Origin: Bremia lactucae
Lineage: Eukaryota > Oomycota > Peronosporomycetes > Peronosporales > Peronosporaceae
Reading direction: 5' to 3'
DNA length: 25,010 bases
Assembly: GCF_004359215.1 (NCBI RefSeq)
Contig: NC_090624.1
Coordinates: 414,670 to 439,679, forward strand
The notes under the pieces are model-generated. The model did not search any database and was not told the origin of the DNA. It saw only the letters and a list, made by a program, of their open reading frames with translations. Positions 18,782 to 25,010 of the stretch are shown piece after piece. The first letter of the stretch is position 1. Every line of letters begins with the position of its first letter. A program made the position numbers and the translations under genes.

Positions 18782-18927
18782 GGCCAAACCGCTTCCTCGC
18801 TGTGCTTGAAGGTGTGTGCTTGTTATGCGAGGCAGCTTTAGAAGCGCCCGTGTAGGCGGGCACGTCGTAACGCGGCCCCGCTCTACTTAAGCACACACCC
18901 TAGCACAGCAAGGAAGCGGTTTGCACC
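18782..18927. repeat. Long imperfect inverted repeat inside the LTR
   Basis: The left arm (18782-18821) and right arm (18889-18927) are reverse complements over about 39 bases with a few mismatches. The cores are CCGCTTCCTCGCTGTGCT and AGCACAGCAAGGAAGCGG. They enclose a 67-nt GC-rich loop with smaller inverted repeats of its own. Outside the arms, CTCACCGCACG (about 18769) and CGTGCAGTGAG (about 18939) extend the symmetry. The transcript of this LTR could fold into a stable stem. Confidence 0.85.
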
Positions 18928-19190
18928 TGCTTCTCTTGCGTGCAGTGAGGAAGTTGTGGTGGGCGCGCAAGCGACCTCACCCAACACACTAAGAACACTG
19001 GTGAAGTGACGTCACGGGAGCGGTAATCCATCTCCTCGTGCGCACTTCCCAAGTAGGTAGTAATTTTCAGACTGATTTATATTTAATAGAATTAAATACA
19101 AATACCTATTTTTACCAATTAAAATGTTATCTCTATAGATATCATTTAATATGTATTACGAGCGTATCTTTATAGATACCTCGCGTAACT

Positions 19191-19369
19191 GATGACGCTA
19201 GCCGTCATCATGGATGACGCTGGGCGTCATCCCTCCTAATGTGAATGCACCCATGTGCATCACATCCACAAGGGTTGGTCACAAATGTGCACCACACCCG
19301 AGTGTTGGGTCTAATTACTATTATTTAGTAATTGACCATCCCCTTAAGTACCAAATGTACTTAATGGGG
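19191..19369. repeat. Cluster of short hairpins near the LTR start
   Basis: Two adjacent hairpins share the same arms, GATGACG / CGTCATC (19191-19209 and 19213-19231), each extendable to 8 bp. A further stem, TTAAGTAC / GTACTTAA, is flanked by CCCC / GGGG (19340-19369). AATTACTA / TAGTAATT lies just before it (about 19313-19332). Confidence 0.85.
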
Positions 19370-19404
19370 ACTGTGTAACATTAGGGCAACTCTAGCCCGT
19401 TACA

Positions 19405-19421
19405 CCATCCCCCTCTTTAAG
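19405..19421 (-). promoter_or_regulatory. Polypurine tract (minus strand)
   Basis: On the minus strand CTTAAAGAGGGGGATGG sits directly before TGTAACGGG. The plus-strand element has the closely similar TTTAAGGGAGGGGTGA directly before its 3' LTR (21197-21212). This supports both as plus-strand priming sites and marks the 18533-19404 LTR as having a 3'-LTR junction on this side. Confidence 0.7.
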
Positions 19422-19448
19422 AACGAATTTACATTTTTAAATTCGACA

Positions 19449-19548
19449 NNNNNNNNNNNNNNNNNNNNNNNNNNNNNNNNNNNNNNNNNNNNNNNNNNNN
19501 NNNNNNNNNNNNNNNNNNNNNNNNNNNNNNNNNNNNNNNNNNNNNNNN
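19449..19548. other. Assembly gap (100 N)
   Basis: Exactly 100 N, the usual placeholder for a scaffold gap of unknown length. DNA left and right of it may not be adjacent, or may be further apart than shown. Any claim that links the LTR and polypurine tract (19404-19421) to the ORFs right of 19549 carries this uncertainty. Confidence 0.99.
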
Positions 19549-19937
19549 AAAGATTCTTGTGATCGCGAACCAGATTCTCATGTTGAACCTGAAGTTTCTC
19601 ATGCCGGTTCCGAATATCCTCGAAACTACGATGAGCTGACGACAGCTCATCGCGAACAGTATGATATTTCCGTTCGTACTCCAACATAGAGTACGCACTC
19701 TTCGAACGGTCTTCCAACCGCTCGATATGGTGAGCCTGCACCATCTGCTCCAACGAGCAATGCTGTCGCGCTCGTGGTCAAGTCCCTCCTCCAAATCATG
19801 GAGGAAGTGATCGATTTTGTCGATCCTCGACATTAGATCCGACATTCGGTTCGGATCTAAATTTCCCTCCTCCACCACAACCATTGGTGGATTCCTACGG
19901 TGGTCAACGTTTCCTTGTGGAACGTATCCATAACCAC

Positions 19938-19992
19938 CGTGATGTGTAGGGCAGCGAACAAGATAACTTGTTCGCTGCCCCTTCACATCACG
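19938..19992. repeat. 23-bp hairpin (9 + 14 bp)
   Basis: The inner arms GGGCAGCGAACAAG (19949-19962) and CTTGTTCGCTGCCC (19967-19980) pair perfectly over 14 bp around a 4-nt loop. The outer arms CGTGATGTG (19938-19946) and CACATCACG (19984-19992) add 9 bp beyond a small 2/3-nt internal loop. It is the strongest of the hairpins in this window. Confidence 0.97.
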
Positions 19993-20554
19993 ATGAGGGC
20001 CTCGTCCGCCAGTATGACCAGACCCATCCGATGGTTCAGAAGGCCCATCGGAAAACACGCGCCCCTGGCGCATGTAAATCGATTGCAAAACGTCAATCGC
20101 ATCACGCATCTCAATAGAGATGCGAGCCCTGCCCCAGGGCGAAGAAAGGGAATAGACATCCCCTTTTACCCTGTTTAAGTTGTCTACACAACACAGACAG
20201 GGATCACCCCACGTGAGGCATGGAAGCCCAGTCTCACGTGACAACTGATGCAATTTATACTTTGCACCGGTTGATGTTCGTTCTCAAACTTAATGCGATT
20301 CGCGTTTAGTTTTTGATGCCAGGCCTCGCGTCCAATGTCTTTGACATTGCGAATGTACGCGCTCCAGGCTTGCATAAGCGAGACTTTATCTCGCTTATTG
20401 TTGCCCCTAAACGATCGATGCTTAAGAAAAGCATCGAGATAGAAATCTTCCTCAGCGCGAAAGTTCTTCGCGCTGGTATCAAGGCCATGTAGCTTTGTCG
20501 CAATAAATAAATGATATTTATTGTGAGGAGTAGTTTCTCCAGACAAGCTATTGA

Positions 20555-21136
20555 TTAGCCTTTCTGGCAAAAGCCACGGCTTCTTTTTCGGGGCGAGATG
20601 AGACATTTTACTGTCTTCACTCCCTGAGTGGTACCCACTGAAGCAGGGGTACCACAAGAACTTTTCTTACGATGGCTCACGCCATCGTCATCAGTTTGCA
20701 CAGAAACACGTGCAGGTGACGGTACGGGAGACGGAACGGGCGATGAGGGATCATCCTCATCGTCGGATTCAAATAGACTATTAACTCGTCTATCAGAATG
20801 AGCCCTCTCATTCGAAGGCTCATTATCAGCCGCCTGACGTCTATCAGGCGACTGTCCCATTCTCCCCGAGTCGGCCATTTCGTCCGACTCGCATTCGTAG
20901 TCGACCTCCAAAGAAGGGTCGTATTCACATGGTGAATCACCACGTGCACTCGCAACATCTAGTGTTGTGCGAGTGAAAGATACTACGGCAGACGTTCCGT
21001 CTGCCGCAAGAGATAACAGTGCGTTACCCGCGGCTGCACGAACCGCAGCCGAAGGCGCAGCACTATCGACACCCCGCATGAGTTGATTCTTCATGCGATG
21101 GAATTTGAAATGATGGTTCTGACCAATCAATATCAT
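20555..21136 (-). pseudogene. Unknown acidic, low-complexity ORF upstream of the coiled-coil ORF
   Basis: A 193-codon frame from ATG 21136 (or ATG 21094). It begins with an Ala-rich stretch (SAAPSAAVRAAAGNALL), then becomes Asp/Glu/Ser/Pro-rich (FESDDEDDPSSPVPSPVPSP) and is probably disordered. Near 20615 its frame ends in a basic tail, while the neighbouring frame opens with MSHLAPKKK. This is either one gene broken by a one-base shift or two overlapping genes. Function unknown. Like its neighbour it is full of hairpins at the DNA level. Confidence 0.5.
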
Positions 21137-21196
21137 TTTAAGATTAAGTGGTCACATAGTGACCACTCCATCCAATGGCAGTCAGAGTGATTGTCG

Positions 21197-21212
21197 TTTA
21201 AGGGAGGGGTGA
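21197..21212 (+). promoter_or_regulatory. Polypurine tract (plus strand)
   Basis: TTTAAGGGAGGGGTGA directly precedes the TGTAACGGGG start of the second plus-strand LTR. Position and composition fit a plus-strand primer site and mark the downstream LTR as a 3' LTR. Confidence 0.75.
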
Positions 21213-21640
21213 TGTAACGGGGTGTATCGTTACATGAAATTAACACTTAAAGGTTGTTAATTAATATATTATCTAAAAGGTAAATAATATTTGGAGGATA
21301 TTACTTTAAATAGTAATGTTCAGAATTCTAATCAATAAATAGGTATAGACCATTATATCTATTTATTCCGCAGACTAATCAGCTGTTGATGCAAACAAAA
21401 GAGAGATACAAATAAGATAAGATAAGAATTCAATTGCATGTTTAGTATTAGTTTATAATTAAGTTAGCATTTACAAGATAGATAGAAGAGATACTTAATT
21501 ATATTAATACAAATTTCATTTAACCCTCTTTAAGCTAGTTACCTTAAAGAGCAGTCTTTCTCTGCACGTACTAGTGTACGTGAAAAAAGGTAAGGCACCA
21601 CTCGCAACTGAAGCAGTGCGAAGTGGACTTGTACTGAAGC
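21213..21640 (+). repeat. LTR 2 of plus-strand gypsy family, 3' truncated
   Basis: It is collinear with the LTR at 13506-13948 from TGTAACGGGG to CTTGTACTGAAGC, where it stops; the last about 26 bases are missing. The minus-strand LINE starts at the next base. Three of the four 3' hairpins are kept, and the fourth is cut between its loop and its 3' arm. Differences from LTR 1 are few in the first 105 bases and common in the middle, so these are either old partners or LTRs of two different insertions. Confidence 0.88.
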
Positions 21641-24600
21641 GTGAGTGAGAAGGTGAGGTACATTGAGATACTTCTAGAGATCCCTATGGCCGTGTTAGTG
21701 TCCTATATATTATGCAGCTCTACAGGAGGCAGATCTCGGTCGATCGTGCTGTCACTGCTGAGCATTCCGGTCCACGAGGGTCCGGAGTGCGAATGTATGC
21801 TCTCGCGTTGTTCGTGTTGGCGTGGCGACGAGCGTGACTTCATTCAGCGCTGTTTGGCGCGTTGTAATCCACTGTCGAACGTCGTTGTTCAGGTGTTCTG
21901 CAAGTTCCATGATGATTGGACGTCCGTCCTCTGCAGTCGTCTGCTGAGAGAGAGCCGTGTCCATCGCGATGTTGGCTGCTCGGTCGGCCATATTGTTATG
22001 CTCGCGGTAATGATGCGTCCAGCTGCGGATGCCGAGCCCGTCCGCGCATCGTCTCGCTTTCAGATAGAGTTGTCGCAGTCGAGGCTGTTTCGGTACCCTG
22101 TGGCGTTGGTGCTGTCGGATGATCATATTGCTGTCTCCGATCACGTGCAACGGGCTGTAGCGAGCTGCCGCAGCTCGACGTAGTCCGTGGATGAGCCCCC
22201 AGTACTCGGCCGTGTTGTTGGTCGTGTCGACTCGCGCATACGACATGCTGGACGCCCAGCAGATGTCTGTGGCGTGCGTGTCGATGTTGAGTCGCACGAT
22301 GACCGAGCCTGACTCTCCTGGCCCTGGGTTGCCTCTCGATCCTCCATCGAAGAAAAGCAAGAAGACGGAGCGCGACGCGAGTGGTCGTGGACATGTGCGG
22401 TCGCGGTCGCGTTCCGACAGCAGGTCCTGAAGGGTGGCCACGAGCACCGCCATCACCCTCCCTCTCGGAGTCCGGTGCGCATCGCTGTTGAAGTCTCGCA
22501 TGAGGTCTCCGAGAGAACTGAGTCCACCGTGGATAGAGGCGTTAATGACGGCTCTCATCACGGTCGCTGAGGCGGTCGGTTCGTGTCGCAGTCGGAGTCG
22601 TGCACACCAGATGGCATGCAGCGTTGCGACCGCCGCGTGCCGCCAGAGTAGGCTGGCCACTGGGTAGAGCTCGTCGCGCAACGGGTCCTCATCCTCCTCG
22701 TCACTCAGAGTGGCACGAACAGCGTTCCAAGCCCGCTCGGGTGTCTAAGGCATCTCGAGGCTGAAACCCACACGTGGTGCGTCGTCTATGACGTTCTCGC
22801 CGAGTTGTTGCCAGCGTGCGCGGAAGTCTGCCCACGCCGTCGCCGCGACTGGACAGTCCTAGAAAACGTGCTTGACGTTGGTGTGTACAACATCGCTGCA
22901 TGAGGAGTGCGGGCACGTGAGGTTGCTGCTATCGTGGTTCCAGAGGTTGAGCTTGTTCGCCTTGAGCCGGAAAACGGTCTGCGCTGCGTATGGAAAAAGA
23001 CCGGGAACTCGCTGCGTCTCGGTCCATTGGATCTGCCGCATTTCATCAAACACAGTCGAGCTGCTGCTTGCCTGTCTGGCCAGCGCATCATCGCGTGCCT
23101 TCTCTCCCTTCTCTCGACGTCTTCGTGTTACGATCCGCCTGTGCTGCCTCCTCCTTGTTCGCCACCGCCTTTCACCACTGTAGAGACTCACGAGCCGCGA
23201 GAGTACCGGATGTCGCTGGAACTTGACTGTACTGCCCAGCACGTCTGCCGATGCTTCACGCTCGCAGTCGCTCATCGATGCCACTGTACGTGGATCGCGT
23301 TGCAGTAGAGCGTCCGAGTAGATGATGCTGTCCCCGTTGTCTGTTAGCATCCACGAGTGGTGCTGCTGCAACTCCACATTGACCGGTCTCAATAACGTCG
23401 GTGTGTGCGGACGGTAGACAAGCTGCGGAAAGTTGATCAAGAGTGTTTCACAAAGGCGCTCCGCTGCCCGTCGAGTCGACGGCCGTGGATCCGGAGACTC
23501 GCGCATCTGGAACGTGATCTCGCCTATGCTGCTCAACGACCACTCGATGACATCTCCGAGCGTTCGCCGACACTCTGTCGCTCGTGCAAAGTCGCCAACT
23601 TTAGACAGAGCTCCATGACCGTTGTGTAGCCAGGTCGCGGTATCCAGTGTCGCGTGCCGGAGCCACTCGTCGCAAAAGGCTCCCCTGTGATCCGCCCATC
23701 GCCGCACCAGATCCGCCACTCTCGGCATCGTGGTGGCATCGATGCTGTATACCACCTGGCCATCGTGCCACCGCGCATTGCTGAGGCTGGTTCGCATTGC
23801 CTCACGGGCGCCGAGCACAAGCCGATGCTCCGCTGCCGAGAGGGTGCCGCCGTGCACGGACCGCACGACTGCTGCTCCGGATTCGCACATCGTCGAGCCG
23901 TTGAAGTTCGCGTTTTTCGCCGTTGTATCGAACCTCGGGGTGAGATAGACGTCAGCGCCCTGCCGCGCTGCCATTATGATGTCGCCGATGGTCCACCCGG
24001 CTCCTGTCGATCCCGACGCCCACCATCTAACTGCCATTGCCGCCATAGGAAGCTCCGCTTGAATATTCGGAACTGCAATCCCGCCTTCAAGTACGGGTAG
24101 CTCGGCCTGCATCTCGCCCATCCAAGCTCAAACCTGCTTGCCATCTCGTTTGCCCCAGACAAAGCGTTTGACGAGTTGCTGTAGTTGGTCGACAGTTGCT
24201 GTAGGTGGCCAGACGTGTCTGGCAACGAAGACGATCTTTGGTACAATGACCGCTGCAGCCAGCGCGGCTCGTTGCCCTACTGTGTTAGTTTTGGCCCGCG
24301 CGAGGTGCAATCTCGCGTTGATCGAGCTGATACACGCTTCCCAGTTGGCCTTCGTCGCGTCACCAACACTGACTTGAATACCGAGGTACCTGCAGTGCTC
24401 GCCGTCGCGCAAGAGCTTCACATCACCAAGAGAGGCGGGATCAACGACGACACCACTGCGGAGAGGAATAGCCATGGACTTGCTGGCGTTGACTCGAAGT
24501 CCGGATGCCGTGCCGAACTGTGCGAGGATCTCCAACACCCTGCTGACTTTCTGTGGAGACCGGACGTAGACAGCCGTATCGTCGGCGTACCCACAGATCT

Positions 24601-25010
24601 TCACATTGATCTGTTTGGATCGGCTACTGAGGACTACACCTTCGAGTTCTGTCGTATTCTCGATCTTCTCGTAGAGTAGCTCTAGTGCCAAGATGAAGAG
24701 CAGCGGTGCGAGTGGGCAGCCTTGCCGAATGCCGCACGTGACGCCGAGCCAGCTCGACAGGTAGCCGTTCACTAGGAAGCGGCATCTCGTGTTCTCGTGC
24801 AGGATTCCCACAAGCCGCACGAAATTGTCGGGGAATCCCAGGTATCGCAGCGCCGCGAAGAGGAAAAGCCGGCTGAGAGAGTCGTACGCCTTCGCGAAGT
24901 CGAGTAGCATCGCGAGTCCCTGAGCAAGGTTCTCATCCTCTCTAGCAGCGATCCTCACCGCCACGAACAGATCGAGGATGGTGTTCATCTCTCTGTTTGG
25001 CACGAAGCCG
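21641..25010 (-). mobile_element. Non-LTR retrotransposon (LINE) with RT and RNase H, 3' part
   Basis: Minus-strand element whose 3' end abuts the broken LTR at 21640 and which continues past the right edge. Its base composition is GC-rich, unlike the A/T-rich LTR. A 3' UTR of about 110 bp (21641-21751) follows the ORF; there is no poly(A) tail at the junction, only a GTGAGTGAG-like end (plus strand). It encodes reverse transcriptase, a C-terminal zinc-knuckle region and an RNase H domain. The RNase H sits after RT, which limits the possible LINE clades. No target-site duplication can be checked, because the 5' end is outside the window. Confidence 0.9.
21752..25010 (-). pseudogene. LINE polyprotein: reverse transcriptase - zinc knuckle - RNase H
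   Basis: One reading frame runs from the right edge to 21752 without a frameshift. It is broken only by TGA (24130-24128), TAG (22861-22859) and TAG (22747-22745). RT motifs in order: GFVPNRE (at the edge), LLDFAKAYD, GIRQGCPLAPLLFIL, GYADD (active-site Asp pair at about 24583-24578) and FVWGKRD. Near 22900 lies the knuckle CPHSSC...H....DC, cut by the TAG. RNase H (about 22366-21947) keeps all four acidic residues: D in FDGGSRGNPG, E in NNTAEYWG, D in VIGDSNM and D in NMADRAAN. The GGSRGNPGPG loop resembles archaeal/plant-type RNase HI. All three stops could come from single C-to-T changes (CGA or CAG), so this is a recently inactivated copy. Confidence 0.9.

Larger units (their letters stand above)
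18533..19404 (-). repeat. 872-bp LTR of minus-strand gypsy element
   Basis: On the minus strand it starts TGTAACGGGCTAGAG at 19404 and ends GTGTCACA at 18533, so it has TG...CA ends. The start resembles that of the plus-strand LTR (TGTAACGGG), but the body is different and twice as long. It is followed by a primer-binding-like TGGTGGCAC (18530-18522) and gag, as a 5' LTR would be. It is also preceded by a polypurine tract (19421-19405), as a 3' LTR would be. Only one copy is in the window, so the exact ends are inferred from these landmarks. Confidence 0.78.
19400..20657 (-). pseudogene. Unknown retroelement-associated ORF with coiled-coil end
   Basis: I do not recognise this family. Reading leftward from ATG 20613, MSHLAPKKKPWLLPERL opens a frame of about 140 residues (KYHLFIATKLHGLDTSAKNF, DFYLDAFLKHRSFRG, INCISCHVRLGF). 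It shifts near 20200 into a frame reading SSPWGRARISIEMRDAIDVL then RVFSDGPSEPSDGSGHTGG and LMSRIDKIDHFLHDLEEG. It shifts again near 19765 into a coiled-coil stretch (MLEYERKYHTVRDELSSAHR, then SFEDIRNRHEKLQVQHENLV). The N gap interrupts it; beyond the gap the frame ends at a TAA made by the first bases of the LTR. It lies where extra or env-like ORFs sit in some gypsy elements. Two frameshifts suggest a dead copy of a gene that once coded for about 400 residues or more. Confidence 0.6.
19629..21167. repeat. Array of dense perfect hairpins
   Basis: At least 14 perfect stems of 8 bp or more with loops of 10 nt or less, plus many of 6-7 bp. Examples (arm / arm): CGATGAGCTG / CAGCTCATCG (19629-19652); TTAGATCCGA / TCGGATCTAA (19833-19860); CGCATCTC / GAGATGCG (20105-20124); ATAAGCGAGA / TCTCGCTTAT (20374-20398); TCGATGCTT / AAGCATCGA (20415-20437); CAGCGCGAA / TTCGCGCTG (20453-20475); CAATAAATA / TATTTATTG (20501-20523); GTGGTACCC / GGGTACCAC (20628-20655); ACGATGGC / GCCATCGT (20669-20688); CGATGAGG / CCTCATCG (20741-20762); CGAGTCGG / CCGACTCG (20867-20891); CGGCAGACG / CGTCTGCCG (20986-21006); AGTGGTCAC / GTGACCACT (21147-21167). 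Confidence 0.9.

Noticed and set aside
13506..21640. A single intact gypsy element bounded by the two plus-strand LTRs
   Set aside because: The interior changes strand at about 15683, lacks plus-strand RT, RNase H and integrase, contains another family's LTR and an N gap, and the two LTRs are clearly diverged.
21641..24679. Many plus-strand frames across the LINE region
   Set aside because: They mirror a GC-rich minus-strand coding frame with clear RT and RNase H motifs.
1..25010. tRNA or rRNA genes
   Set aside because: No T-arm consensus with matching acceptor stem and no rRNA-like conserved block was seen on either strand; the many hairpins are isolated stem-loops, not cloverleaves.

Overview
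The window looks like nuclear DNA of a plant-pathogenic oomycete (a Phytophthora or downy-mildew relative). This is an inference from four things: a secreted-protein gene with a dEER motif and helical repeats like those of RXLR-class effectors, an intron-poor set of compact eukaryotic genes, GT-AG introns of 63 to 132 nt, and Ty3/gypsy and LINE wreckage packed around the genes. The species cannot be read from the sequence.

Layout. 1-2990: the 3' half of a decayed plus-strand Ty3/gypsy chromovirus (reverse transcriptase, RNase H, integrase, chromodomain). 2991-4954: mostly anonymous DNA with one stray gag fragment (4066-4205). 4955-5974 (minus): candidate secreted effector. 6912-8831 (minus): ABCG half-transporter. 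9147-9425 (plus): G-protein gamma subunit with one intron. 9655-10887 (minus): SURF6/Rrp14-type ribosome-biogenesis protein with one intron. 11069-13000 (plus): CLPTM1-family membrane protein with two introns, one of which defines a 30-nt microexon. These last four form a compact gene island with short divergent promoters (ABCG/G-gamma 315 bp, SURF6/CLPTM1 181 bp) and a short convergent gap.

From 13506 to the end everything is mobile DNA. A plus-strand gypsy element starts with an LTR at 13506-13948, followed by gag and protease. It breaks at about 15683, where it is fused head-to-head to the reverse transcriptase of a minus-strand gypsy element. That element runs leftward from an 872-bp LTR (18533-19404) through gag, protease and a repeat-bearing linker. 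Beyond that LTR lies a 100-N assembly gap, then a minus-strand ORF set of unknown function (about 21136 to 19400) just upstream of the LTR's polypurine tract. The second plus-strand LTR (21213-21640) is cut off by a minus-strand LINE (21641 to the right edge) that encodes reverse transcriptase and a C-terminal RNase H in one frame with three nonsense codons.

The most unusual signal is structural. The gypsy LTRs, the plus-strand gag-protease region and the unknown minus-strand ORF region are built from closely spaced, mostly perfect short hairpins, with stems up to 14 bp uninterrupted and 23 bp in total. In 19629-21167 I count 14 perfect stems of at least 8 bp with loops of 10 nt or less, where about 0.2 would be expected by chance. 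I know of no standard feature type that explains this, and the unknown ORF carried in the same region is the best candidate here for something undescribed.
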